The notes beneath the pieces were generated by a model. That model was not told the DNA's origin. It was given only the letters and a program-made list of their open reading frames with translations, and did not search any database. Both the position numbers and the translations under genes were made by a program. From positions 124,001-188,000 of the forward strand of contig JANPPC010000010.1 in assembly GCA_031428275.1 (NCBI GenBank): a stretch of DNA of 64,000 nt, in the 5' to 3' direction. Shown here piece after piece: positions 52,355 to 60,993 of the stretch (within the stretch, counting starts at the first letter, position 1; each line of letters begins with the position of its first letter). Source of the DNA: Pseudobdellovibrio sp031428275 (GTDB lineage: Bacteria > Bdellovibrionota > Bdellovibrionia > Bdellovibrionales > Bdellovibrionaceae).

Positions 52355-53878
52355 TTAATTTTGCTCGCCTAACTTACGCTTTAGTATTTTACCAGAATCT
52401 CCTTTAGGAAGTTCTTTTAAAAAAGTAAAAAACTTAGGGTTTTTAAACTTTGCTAAGTTTTTAGAACAGTGATTGCGTAAAGCGACTTCATCGGTAGAGC
52501 CATTGTTACTTACTATGTAAGCGTGACCAACTTCACCCCACTGGTCGTCTTTTACTCCTACCACGGCTGCTTCTTGAACCCAGTCAACTTGCTGAATAAC
52601 TTTTTCGACCTCAACGGGGTAGACGTTTTCGCCACCTGACTTATACATGTCTTTTTTACGGCCCACGACGTAAAAGTAGCCCTCTTTATCGAAGTAAACT
52701 AAGTCACCAGTTTGCAGCCAGCCTTCAGAAAAAGCCTCTTCAGTGGCTTTTTGGTTCTTCCAATAGCCGGTCATAGCCATGGGGCCTTTTAACCAAAGCT
52801 CGCCGATTTCATCTGCACCTAAAACTTTTTTATCGCCGTCAACCACTTGTACGTCTACGTAAAAATTTGGAAATCCAATCGATCCCATTTTACGAATAGC
52901 GTCTGTTTCGTTAAGCGAAAAAACGTTTGGGCCGAATTCAGTAAGACCGAAACCTTGGCGAATCGGTATATTTTTTTTATCCCAGGTTTGAATCTGTTCA
53001 AAAGGCATAGGCTCGCCGCCGACGATCGCGTAGCGAAGCGAACTAAGGTCAGCCGTTTTAAACTTTTCTGCGCGCGACATCATTGCCATCGTGGTCGGAA
53101 CACCAAACATAAGCGAAGTTTTATGATTTTCAGAAAGCTCAAGTACTTGATCAGCGTCAAATTTTTTCGTTAAGATAATATGCGCACCCCGGTGTAAAAA
53201 CGGAGTTGATAAAACATTCCAGCCACCGGTGTGAAACAGCGGCAGAAAAATGACAGCCGCATCTGTTTCACAAATATTTAGGCGTAGGGTCGTATTGATT
53301 GAATTCCAAAATAGTACGCGGTGGGCAATCATCGCACCCTTCGGAAAGCCTGTCGTACCCGAAGTATAAATAATCAAAGCTGTGCTTTCAGCCGTTGATA
53401 AAAACTTGGTGTAAACTTCTTCGGTTGCTAAGGTTTCGGATTGAAAACTTTTTGGCCCAACCAGCGGCAACCAGCGATCTGATTTCGGCGTGATTTCAGA
53501 TTCAATTTGTTTTAGTAAGCCTAAAAAAGCGTCTTCGTAAATAATTAAGCTGGGTTCTGCATTGCCAATAACGTAACTAATTTCGGGCGCGGTCAGGCGG
53601 TAGTTGATTGGCACTAGCGTTGCGCCTAGTCGGGCTAAAGCAAAAAACAAAACGAAGCTGGCGATTTCATTCGTTGAAAAATGCACAACGCGGTCGCCAG
53701 GTTTTATATCGAAATGACTTTTTAAATACGCAGCACCATTTGTGGATTGTTGAAAAAGTTGGGCATAAGTCAGTTGCGCACCCGTATCGCCGTCGGTCAA
53801 AGCCGGGCTGTTCGGAGAGTATTGTTTCCAGCGCTTAACCCAATCTAATTCAAAATCTTGCGTATAAAGTGAACTCAT
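52355..53878 (-). CDS. Acyl-CoA ligase (AMP-binding family)
   Basis: 507 residues from the ATG at 53878, which overlaps the upstream stop by one base (TAATG). It activates carboxylic acids as acyl-AMP, then acyl-CoA. IIYTSGTTGFPKGAMI (AMP motif), GFGLTEFGPN, WLQTGDLVYFD and the C-terminal catalytic Lys near GDSGKILKRKLGE are present. It is typical of medium/long-chain fatty acyl-CoA ligases, FadD13-like. It is translated together with the KAS III gene and so may activate a substrate or product of that enzyme. Confidence 0.88.
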   Translation of the reverse strand: MSSLYTQDFELDWVKRWKQYSPNSPALTDGDTGAQLTYAQLFQQSTNGAAYLKSHFDIKPGDRVVHFSTNEIASFVLFFALARLGATLVPINYRLTAPEISYVIGNAEPSLIIYEDAFLGLLKQIESEITPKSDRWLPLVGPKSFQSETLATEEVYTKFLSTAESTALIIYTSGTTGFPKGAMIAHRVLFWNSINTTLRLNICETDAAVIFLPLFHTGGWNVLSTPFLHRGAHIILTKKFDADQVLELSENHKTSLMFGVPTTMAMMSRAEKFKTADLSSLRYAIVGGEPMPFEQIQTWDKKNIPIRQGFGLTEFGPNVFSLNETDAIRKMGSIGFPNFYVDVQVVDGDKKVLGADEIGELWLKGPMAMTGYWKNQKATEEAFSEGWLQTGDLVYFDKEGYFYVVGRKKDMYKSGGENVYPVEVEKVIQQVDWVQEAAVVGVKDDQWGEVGHAYIVSNNGSTDEVALRNHCSKNLAKFKNPKFFTFLKELPKGDSGKILKRKLGEQN

Positions 53879-54900
53879 TATGTATTGTAGCTCCAACGCA
53901 TTGCGGTTGCGACCATACTCATGCCACCACCCGAGCCTAGCATAACGATGAGGTCGTCTTTCTTTATTTTGTGCTGTGAAGCTGCGTCGGCCATCGCCAT
54001 ACCAATAGAAGCGCTGCCCGTGTAACCGAAGCGGTCCATAATGTAATGTGCACGCTCACGTGGTACTTCAAGACGATCTAAAGTTTCATAAATACTTTGC
54101 ACGTTAAATTGTGTAATAAAAAAATGTTTAACGTCAGACGGCTTTGCACCGATTGGATCCAAGACTTCTTTGGTTAAGCGTGGCCAGTGAATGCCATTCG
54201 TTTCAGGTGGAATACGCTTCGGAAACGAAAGTAGATGCTGCTTGTTCGCAATTACTTCTTGCGTAACCGGCATCGCCGAACCGCCTGCGTAAATTCCCAT
54301 GTAGTCGTGGTACTGCCCATCGGTATACATTGTGCTGGTCAAGAAACCTGAATTTAAATCAGTCGTGCTTTGAATCACAACCGCGCCGGCACCATCTGCG
54401 AACAATGACGCAATTTTGTAGTCATCCATATTTAAGAACGGGCTCATCGCGTAAGCTCCAACGACTAAAATATTTTTGTATTTAGCATCGGCCATAATGT
54501 ACTTACTGGCCATATCACATGCCGTAACAAAACCTGCACATGCAGTATTGACGTCGAACGAACCCGCTTTTGTTGCGCCGAGTTTATAAGTAATCACGGA
54601 GGCGGTTGATGGAGAGATATAATCAGGCGTATCGGTTGCGACGATGATCAGATCTAAATCTTTCGCTGTGATTTTGGCGCTTGCTAAAGCTTGTTCAGCG
54701 GCCGGCATAATTAAATCACTTGTTTTTTGCTCGGGTGCCTTCCATCGACGCTCTTTTATGTTGCGTGAAGATTCTAAAAAGCTACCGATATCTTTTTTAT
54801 AGTATTCGTCGAAGTACTTGTTTGTAACAACGCGCTCTGGGGCATAAAAGCCCGTGCCAATGATGGTTGCATTTCGTGGGGTATTTGTAGTTTTTGTCAT
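53878..54900 (-). CDS. KAS III-like (FabH-like) thiolase-fold enzyme with altered catalytic triad
   Basis: 340 residues from the ATG at 54900; ATG 54912 is an alternative and neither has a clear ribosome site. The thiolase-fold nucleophile Cys121 is intact in VNTACAGFVTA. In FabH the triad is Cys-His-Asn; here the VPHQAN His is Thr263 (FFITQFN) and the GNTSAAS Asn is Tyr293 (FGYTGSAS). Usual decarboxylative condensation would therefore be impaired. I recall relatives with the same TQxN and GYTGSA motifs, so it seems a separate subfamily, perhaps acyltransfer or ketone-forming. Operon with the acyl-CoA ligase; the divergent neighbour is a FabG-like reductase. Confidence 0.82.
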   Translation of the reverse strand: MTKTTNTPRNATIIGTGFYAPERVVTNKYFDEYYKKDIGSFLESSRNIKERRWKAPEQKTSDLIMPAAEQALASAKITAKDLDLIIVATDTPDYISPSTASVITYKLGATKAGSFDVNTACAGFVTACDMASKYIMADAKYKNILVVGAYAMSPFLNMDDYKIASLFADGAGAVVIQSTTDLNSGFLTSTMYTDGQYHDYMGIYAGGSAMPVTQEVIANKQHLLSFPKRIPPETNGIHWPRLTKEVLDPIGAKPSDVKHFFITQFNVQSIYETLDRLEVPRERAHYIMDRFGYTGSASIGMAMADAASQHKIKKDDLIVMLGSGGGMSMVATAMRWSYNT

Positions 54901-55091
54901 GGGCGTACACATACACTTTTTACATGGCCCTAGACAACGTATTAATGCCAGGAGCTAGTGAGGTCTAAAGCTAAAACTCGAGTAAAAAGCCTAGTTTTTT
55001 GTGTTGACCCAAAAGCAACACGCGAGCAGAACTGTGAAACGCTTTAATGAATAGTCATTTAGCTCTAGTCTTTTTTTCAGAGGGAGAAATC

Positions 55092-55841
55092 ATGTCGAAC
55101 GTTCAATTTTCATTTAAAAATAAAGCTGCCGTTGTTACCGGTGGTGCAGCTGGTATCGGTTTTCAAATTACCTTATCATTTTTACAAGCCGGCGGTAATG
55201 TTGCCGTTTGGGATTACTCTGAAGCCGCATTAGAGTCGGCGAAAAAAGAATTAGCCTCTTTCAAAGACCAAGTTCAATTTACACAAGTCGATGTGACGCA
55301 AAAAGAATCATGCGAGAAAGCCGTTCAGGCGTTGGCATGGCCTTGCGACGTGCTTGTGAACAACGCGGGTATTACGCGCGATAAATCTTTCGGAAAAATG
55401 ACTTTCGAAGATTGGAATGCAGTTATCAATACAAACTTAACTGGTTTATTTAACGTAACTAAAACTTTATCTGAAAAAATGAATACGGCATCGGCACACA
55501 AACGCATTATCAATATCTCTAGCGTTGTCGGCCTTTACGGAAACTTCGGTCAGACAAACTATGCGGCTGCTAAGGCAGGCGTTATTGGTATGACTAAAAC
55601 GTTGGGTAAAGAATTAGGCCGCAAAGGTTTTACAGTGAACGCGATTGCTCCGGGGTTTATTGCTACGGCTATGACTCAGGCCATGCCTAAAGAAACTTTA
55701 GATGCAATGGCGGCTAAAGTTCCGGCGGCTCGCCTTGGTTCAACGGCAGATATTGCCAATGCCGTGATGTTCTTAGCTTCTGAGCAAGCCTCTTACATCA
55801 ATGGCGCAGTTATCAGCGTTGACGGCGGATTGGTTATTTAA
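55092..55841 (+). CDS. FabG-like short-chain dehydrogenase/reductase
   Basis: 249 residues from the ATG at 55092 (GAGGGAG ribosome site); an earlier in-frame ATG adds 15 unlikely residues. NAD(P)-binding TGGAAGIGF, NNAG, Ser in NISSVVG, and YAAAKAG with Tyr and Lys are intact, plus the C-terminal YINGAVISVDGG. It reduces 3-oxoacyl-ACP/CoA or a related ketone. Divergent from the KAS III-ligase pair across 191 bases, it suggests a small acyl-chain pathway. Confidence 0.9.
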   Translation: MSNVQFSFKNKAAVVTGGAAGIGFQITLSFLQAGGNVAVWDYSEAALESAKKELASFKDQVQFTQVDVTQKESCEKAVQALAWPCDVLVNNAGITRDKSFGKMTFEDWNAVINTNLTGLFNVTKTLSEKMNTASAHKRIINISSVVGLYGNFGQTNYAAAKAGVIGMTKTLGKELGRKGFTVNAIAPGFIATAMTQAMPKETLDAMAAKVPAARLGSTADIANAVMFLASEQASYINGAVISVDGGLVI

Positions 55842-55888
55842 TTTTTAAGTTAGTTTTCAGCTACGAATAAACACAGAAGAGGGGTTCT

Positions 55889-56797
55889 ATGTTGATCAAA
55901 TTGTTACAGGTTGTTTTGGTTTTAGTTTCTACAAAGGTGTTTGCGGTTGATCTTCGCGCAAATTACCAAGGTTTTGTTGATATCGGATCAAAAGAACTTT
56001 ACGTCGACTACCTAGCGCCTGTTAAGGGAAAGCCAACAGTCATTTTGTTGAACGGTTTAACAAACGAAGTCGCTGCTTGGGATAAAATGACCGAGCTTCT
56101 TAAAGTTAAGGGTTTTGGAGTTCTTCGCTACGATATGGACGGCATGGGACGCACTTTAGCAAAGTACGGCGTTCGCCAAGAACCCTACGCATATTCAGAT
56201 CAAGTGATCGATCTCAATAATTTATTACAAGTTTTAGCGATTAGAGCCCCTTACAATTTAGTTGGCCTTTCGTACGGTGGTGGAATCGCGGCTGCTTATA
56301 CGGCGAAGTACCCGAAAAAAGTAACCAAAGCTATTTTAATGGCGCCTTACACGGAAGCTTTGCAGCAGCAAGATCAGTGGATCAAAAGCCAAATATGGGT
56401 GACCCGAATTCAATTTCCATACAACCCGTACTCGGATGAGCAGCTGTATGATTATTTCTTACGGCAAATTTGTTATGCAACATACCCAACAGCTGAGCCA
56501 AGTGTGCTTTCTAGCCCTTACAAGTTAGAGGCCGTTTTTCGTATGACTCAAGGTATTCGTAAGTACCGTGTTGTTGAAGACGCTGAATTGTTTCCTAAAA
56601 AATCAATCTACTTAGTGATTGCAGAAAATGATCAGTATATTCCACGGCAAATACTTGAAACTTTCTGGACGGCAATACCAGCCGCAGCTAGAGCAGAAAA
56701 GTTCATCATCAAAAATTCTGAGCACAAAATGTCTGAAGCAAAACCGCAAGAGTCTGCAGACTTAATCGAGCGTATCGTTCTTCAAGCAAAAAAGTAA
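55889..56797 (+). CDS. Secreted alpha/beta hydrolase
   Basis: 302 residues with a signal peptide (MLIKLLQVVLVLVSTKVFA), so exported. Nucleophile Ser in VGLSYGGG, acid probably Asp near AENDQYIP, and His in SEHKMSE. Oxyanion hole region LLNGLTNEVAAW. Esterase or lipase activity on an acyl substrate is likely, but not identified. It follows the reductase by 47 bases. Confidence 0.8.
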   Translation: MLIKLLQVVLVLVSTKVFAVDLRANYQGFVDIGSKELYVDYLAPVKGKPTVILLNGLTNEVAAWDKMTELLKVKGFGVLRYDMDGMGRTLAKYGVRQEPYAYSDQVIDLNNLLQVLAIRAPYNLVGLSYGGGIAAAYTAKYPKKVTKAILMAPYTEALQQQDQWIKSQIWVTRIQFPYNPYSDEQLYDYFLRQICYATYPTAEPSVLSSPYKLEAVFRMTQGIRKYRVVEDAELFPKKSIYLVIAENDQYIPRQILETFWTAIPAAARAEKFIIKNSEHKMSEAKPQESADLIERIVLQAKK

Positions 56798-56810
56798 TTT
56801 GAGGTAATGC

Positions 56811-57617
56811 ATGGCTACTTTTAAAACAGCACAGAATATTAATATTAACTATGATGTTTTTCAGGGCCTTGTACCTGTCACTACTTTTTTTATTCATGGA
56901 AATTTAGCTTCGAACCGTTGGTGGATGCCAGCTGTCGAGATTTTGAAAACGCAAGCTGTGGGTAAATCACTGCAGGGTAGTGTGATCTGTGCAGAATTTC
57001 GTGGATGCGGCGGCAGTTCTGTTCCGCAGTCGGAAGACGAAGTGACGATGAAAAGCTTTGTCGATGATTTTGTTCAACTTATTCGTTCGTTAAAATTAGG
57101 ACCCATCAATTTAGTAGGTCACTCGACGGGTGGTTTAATCGCTGCAATGATGCTGGCGCAAGCCCCCGAGCTGTTTAACAAGGCCTTCTTGTTAGACCCG
57201 GTCGGCGCCGAAGGCGTTAAGTTTGACTTCGCAATGATTCAGGCATTTGAAGCTATGAAGGCTGATAAAAATTTAACCGCAGTCGTTATTGGTTCAACGA
57301 TTTTAAATAACAACGCTGAATCACCTTTCTTTAAAGACATTATTGTTGAAGATGCGTTCAAGGGCGTGAAAGCGGTTGGGCACTTAGTATTGAAAGCTTT
57401 AGACGGCCTAGATGTGCGCGAGTCTTTAAAAAATTCGAATCATCAAGTAATGGTTGTGCACGGTGAACATGATGTTCTTTTACCGAAAACTGAATCAGAA
57501 AAATTAGCTAAGCTTTTTAAAAACGGAAAATTTGAAACTTTAGAAGGCTGTGGTCACTGCGCGAACGTAGAAAACCCAGCCCTGTTCGTGAAAAAAATGA
57601 GTCAGTTTCTTTTTTAG
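56811..57617 (+). CDS. Alpha/beta hydrolase (cytoplasmic)
   Basis: 268 residues without a signal peptide. FIHGNLASNRWW (oxyanion loop), nucleophile Ser in LVGHSTGGLIA, Asp in VHGEHDVLLP and His in EGCGHCANVENP form a complete catalytic triad. Separated from the exported hydrolase by 13 bases, so probably one operon. Substrate unknown. Confidence 0.85.
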   Translation: MATFKTAQNININYDVFQGLVPVTTFFIHGNLASNRWWMPAVEILKTQAVGKSLQGSVICAEFRGCGGSSVPQSEDEVTMKSFVDDFVQLIRSLKLGPINLVGHSTGGLIAAMMLAQAPELFNKAFLLDPVGAEGVKFDFAMIQAFEAMKADKNLTAVVIGSTILNNNAESPFFKDIIVEDAFKGVKAVGHLVLKALDGLDVRESLKNSNHQVMVVHGEHDVLLPKTESEKLAKLFKNGKFETLEGCGHCANVENPALFVKKMSQFLF

Positions 57618-57637
57618 AGGCTGACCCAGTCTAAAAA

Positions 57638-58033
57638 TTAATTATCGCCAGTTATTTTTAAATAATTAGATACGCAACCGCCGATACCGCCGTTTGCTCC
57701 ACCGAAAACGTCCGATTTATCTTCGACTTCGTATGGGTAAATGCCGTCGCTCATTCCGTTTGAACCATTAAACGATAAATTTAACTTCTGTAAAACTTTT
57801 CCGTTTTTTGCTACAAGCTCGAATTTTCCGGCGCCTTTAATCTGGAAAGAGACATTTTTCAAAACTGTTTTTGTATTGTCTTCGCCCGTCATAAAAGAAG
57901 TGTCGTAGGTTAAAGTTTGCTGAGTCATACTGTAAGTAGAATCTAAAAATGGTTCTGTGAAAGTACACTTGATGATATCCGCATGCGCGGAAACGTTAGT
58001 AAAAAGTGCGGCCGTTAAAATTAATTTTTTCAT
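57638..58033 (-). CDS. Small secreted protein of unknown function
   Basis: 131 residues with a signal peptide (MKKLILTAALFTNVSAHA). The mature part is beta-rich with two cysteines (Cys23 and one in GGIGGCVSNYLK near the end), likely a disulfide. A GGANGGIGG glycine stretch precedes the second. Not recognised. It is convergent with the hydrolase operon. Confidence 0.65.
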   Translation of the reverse strand: MKKLILTAALFTNVSAHADIIKCTFTEPFLDSTYSMTQQTLTYDTSFMTGEDNTKTVLKNVSFQIKGAGKFELVAKNGKVLQKLNLSFNGSNGMSDGIYPYEVEDKSDVFGGANGGIGGCVSNYLKITGDN

Positions 58034-58175
58034 TGCGAATTCCTTTTTTGTTAATTCGTTCGTCTAGGTTATACCGCAGCCGCAGGTGAATTGAAATAGT
58101 CAGAAGTTTGTTCAGGAGTCTTATACCTGACTGTCAAAAGCGTTTACAGTACTAAGGCCCTAACGCGCTAGACCC

Positions 58176-58197
58176 GCTTTGCGAAAGTTCGCAAAGC
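58176..58197 (+). repeat. Inverted repeat upstream of motA
   Basis: GCTTTGCGA (58176-58184) and TCGCAAAGC (58189-58197), a 9-bp stem with a 4-base spacer. It lies about 40 bases upstream of the putative sigma-28 -35 box, with no T tract. It could be an operator. The rest of the 268-base gap shows CTAGAC/GTCTAG words and nothing else. Confidence 0.45.
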
Positions 58198-58235
58198 CGG
58201 CGCAGGACTTACCGCTAGATTAGCTTTCGTCTCGT

Positions 58236-58262
58236 TAACCTTGTTCGTCTCTAAGCCGATCA
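58236..58262 (+). promoter_or_regulatory. Sigma-28-like promoter of motAB
   Basis: TAACCTTG (58236-58243), 11 bases, GCCGATCA (58255-58262). The -10 matches seven of eight. The -35 is weaker (TAA and TT match). Leader about 33 bases to the ATG at 58302. Confidence 0.6.
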
Positions 58263-58301
58263 GCCATTGAGTTAATTTGATAGTTGATAGAAGAGGTTAA
58301 C

Positions 58302-59171
58302 ATGGGATTTGTAGGTATAATTATCGTTTTCGTCATGGTGTTCGGTGCCTTTCTTTTACAAGGCGGACATCTTTCGATCATTCTAAAAGCTGCGCCACTA
58401 GAGATGATGATCATTGCCGGAGCGGCACTGGGTGGTTACATCATTGGTAACCCAATGAAAGTTATCAAGGCGGGCTTCAAGCTAAGCATTAAAGCGATGA
58501 CGGCTAAGGGCCCATCTAAAAAAGATTACCTCGATCTTTTGCAAATGATGTTTCAGCTGTTTCAAACATTTCGTAAAGAAGGCCCGCAAGGCGTCGAGAA
58601 ACACATCGAGAACCCTGACCAATCAGATATTTTTAAAGCTTACCCTTCAGTCATGAAGAACCATCACGCCGTGCACTTTATTTGTGACACGATGAAGATG
58701 ACTTTATCGACGGATTTATCTCCGTATGATGTTGATGATTTAATGGATAACGATATTAAAGCCATTCATGCCGAAGAACACTTGGCTCAGCATGCGGTGC
58801 AAGCCGTAGCCGATGGCTTTCCGGGTTTAGGTATCGTTGCCGCCGTTCTGGGTATCGTGAAAACGATGGCCCATTTAACAGAAGGCGTAGAGAAAATTGG
58901 AGCCCTGGTGGGTGGAGCTCTTGTTGGAACGATGTTAGGGGTTTTCGGTGCTTACGGTTTGATTGGTCCGACAGCAACTAAGATGGCTGCCGATATCGAA
59001 GCTGAAGGTCGATACTTAGGTTGTATCAAAGCGGCAATGGTTGCGCTTCAACGTGGAGCGCCTCCGTTAGTATGTGTTGAGTACGCTCGTCGTATCATTA
59101 TGCCGGAAGAAAGACCGACATTTGATGAATTAGATAAGTCGACTAAAGACATTAAAAAGGCAGCGGCTTAA
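58302..59171 (+). CDS. motA: Flagellar motor stator protein MotA
   Basis: 289 residues from the ATG at 58302 (AGAGG ribosome site); a longer start adds 6 residues. Two N-terminal membrane segments (about 1-48), a cytoplasmic loop, and the second pair of segments with VADGFPGLGIVAAVLGIVKTM and LGVFGAYGLIGPTA are MotA features. It forms the proton channel of the stator with MotB. MotB follows after 24 bases. Confidence 0.95.
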   Translation: MGFVGIIIVFVMVFGAFLLQGGHLSIILKAAPLEMMIIAGAALGGYIIGNPMKVIKAGFKLSIKAMTAKGPSKKDYLDLLQMMFQLFQTFRKEGPQGVEKHIENPDQSDIFKAYPSVMKNHHAVHFICDTMKMTLSTDLSPYDVDDLMDNDIKAIHAEEHLAQHAVQAVADGFPGLGIVAAVLGIVKTMAHLTEGVEKIGALVGGALVGTMLGVFGAYGLIGPTATKMAADIEAEGRYLGCIKAAMVALQRGAPPLVCVEYARRIIMPEERPTFDELDKSTKDIKKAAA

Positions 59172-59195
59172 TAAGTCGAAACATAGAGGTTTATT

Positions 59196-60209
59196 GTGGC
59201 TCAGAAGAAACAGACTATCGTAATTAAAAAGATCATCGTTCAAGGCGGTGGTCATCACGGTGGGTCATGGAAAGTGGCGTTGGCCGATTTCATGACAGCA
59301 ATGATGGCGTTTTTTCTAGTGATGTGGTTGATCGGTCAGAACGACGAGACAAAGAAAGCCGTATCTGATTACTTTTCGACTCCTTCGATGATTGAGTATA
59401 ATTTTCAGAATTTTGGAGCTGAATTAACGCTAGAAAAACTATTTTTAGATTTAATCAACGAACCGCTAAAAGCTTTTCAAAGTTTTTTAGAGCCAGCCGA
59501 CAAAACACCGAATATTTTAGATATGGGATCCGCAAAAGTGGTCGCCGCTTTCATGGCAGATAAGATGACTGATAATGCGAAGAATGTGAATATATCGCAA
59601 GACGGATTTGATTTTGATATCCCGGATACTTATTTATTCGAAAAAGGAACGGCTATACCTAACAAAAAGTTTATTGAGGTTATGACACGTTTGAGTCAGA
59701 TTACTTCTGGACTGCAAGAATCTGAAGTGAAATTAACTTCGGCTTTATTTATTCAGGCTGTTCCAGCAAAAACAGAAGAGTCGGCGAAAAAAATTGCGCA
59801 AGACCGATTAGACTTGGTTCGAAATAAAATTAAAGCGGCTTTTGAGCACACGAACAACACTATTATTGGTCTTACTTCGGTGAAAGATAAAAAAGGCGAA
59901 GTCGATCAAGAGAAAATAATTGGTTTCTTGCGCGTGAGCATTCACCAAAAACAAGACGAAAACAAAAAAGACCGTCGCCGTTTACAAACCGTATTCGGGG
60001 ATAAAGATTCTTCACGTAGTGTGTACGATAATTTTGCCAATCAGGTGAATAATCGTAAGGGTAAGGCTGAAGGCAGCGGTGTTGGTGAAGACCCGAACTT
60101 GGTTAACCCGGTTGACTTAGAAGTTCGCGGAGTTCAGCAAGAAGCTGATCCGACAAGCGAAGGAAGCGACCCAAGTGGCCCTGTCGAAAGTAAAACAATT
60201 CGAAATTAA
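59196..60209 (+). CDS. motB: Flagellar motor stator protein MotB, divergent C-terminal domain
   Basis: 337 residues from GTG. The plug and the single membrane segment LADFMTAMMAFFLVMWL with the proton-binding Asp31 are intact. The C-terminal domain keeps the early OmpA-like strand (DFDIPDTYLFEKGTAIPN). Where other MotB proteins have a GHTD motif there is ALFIQAVPAKTEESAKK, so peptidoglycan binding may be altered. The last 70 residues are Gly/Glu/Ser-rich and probably disordered. The stop overlaps that of the opposing gene by 4 bases. Confidence 0.9.
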   Translation: MAQKKQTIVIKKIIVQGGGHHGGSWKVALADFMTAMMAFFLVMWLIGQNDETKKAVSDYFSTPSMIEYNFQNFGAELTLEKLFLDLINEPLKAFQSFLEPADKTPNILDMGSAKVVAAFMADKMTDNAKNVNISQDGFDFDIPDTYLFEKGTAIPNKKFIEVMTRLSQITSGLQESEVKLTSALFIQAVPAKTEESAKKIAQDRLDLVRNKIKAAFEHTNNTIIGLTSVKDKKGEVDQEKIIGFLRVSIHQKQDENKKDRRRLQTVFGDKDSSRSVYDNFANQVNNRKGKAEGSGVGEDPNLVNPVDLEVRGVQQEADPTSEGSDPSGPVESKTIRN

Positions 60210-60916
60210 TAATTAAGGCCTAATGCTAAATAGGCCGCAAGCTCTCCGCGGCTACCGAACTGATTGCTACTAAGGCCCGTGCCGCCGACTTCAAAAGTTG
60301 CATTCGATGTAAGTTGATAATTAACGTAAATTTTTGCGTCAAGGTAGTCATCTATCCATGTCGTCTTTTGCCAGACATAACCTAGTTTCGCGCCAGCTTT
60401 GAAATCTTTTTTAAATGCGAACGCTTTGCCAAAATTTACATATTGCGCAGCGGTCTGAGTTCCTTCGTAGTTACCTTGCCATTCGATTTGCAAGGTTGTT
60501 AGTTCGTAGTCAAAAAATACACCAGTGCGCTGGCCATTGCGAATATCTGATTTGTAGAAGCGATCATCGTTTATGTAGACGCGCGCAAAGGCTTTATCAT
60601 TAAATGTAATTCTGATCTCGGCTAGAATTCTAAACCAAAAATTATCGTCGCTGGCGCTGACGTTAGAGATATTTGATCCCCAAAAGCCCAGACGAAATTG
60701 CGAACCTAGATTAAATAGAAAAGATGCATTTAGCGCTGGATTGCGATCGCTTAATGCAAGCCCGCGGTCAATAAATTGTGAAAGTAAAACGGCGTCGCCC
60801 GAAACACGGTAAGTCGGAAGTGTACCGACATTTTTGTCGGTACTGCTTTGTGCACAAAGATTTACCGAAAACAAAAAAACTAAGATATTTAAAAACGAGC
60901 GAATCCCATACTTCAT
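60206..60916 (-). CDS. Outer-membrane beta-barrel protein (TorF/Gcw_chp-like)
   Basis: 236 residues with a signal peptide (cleavage near CAQSS). The start of the mature part, VSGDAVLLSQFIDRGLALSDRNPALN, matches the Gcw_chp pattern of putative TorF porins, followed by alternating strands ending in LGLNY. It is a barrel by pattern, and porin function is inferred. Confidence 0.75.
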   Translation of the reverse strand: MKYGIRSFLNILVFLFSVNLCAQSSTDKNVGTLPTYRVSGDAVLLSQFIDRGLALSDRNPALNASFLFNLGSQFRLGFWGSNISNVSASDDNFWFRILAEIRITFNDKAFARVYINDDRFYKSDIRNGQRTGVFFDYELTTLQIEWQGNYEGTQTAAQYVNFGKAFAFKKDFKAGAKLGYVWQKTTWIDDYLDAKIYVNYQLTSNATFEVGGTGLSSNQFGSRGELAAYLALGLNY

Positions 60917-60993
60917 ACTTTTATTTTAAATCAAACCGTCTAGCTTGCAATCTTAGGCTAGACCTTTACTGGTAGTTCACGTAATTTACTTAG

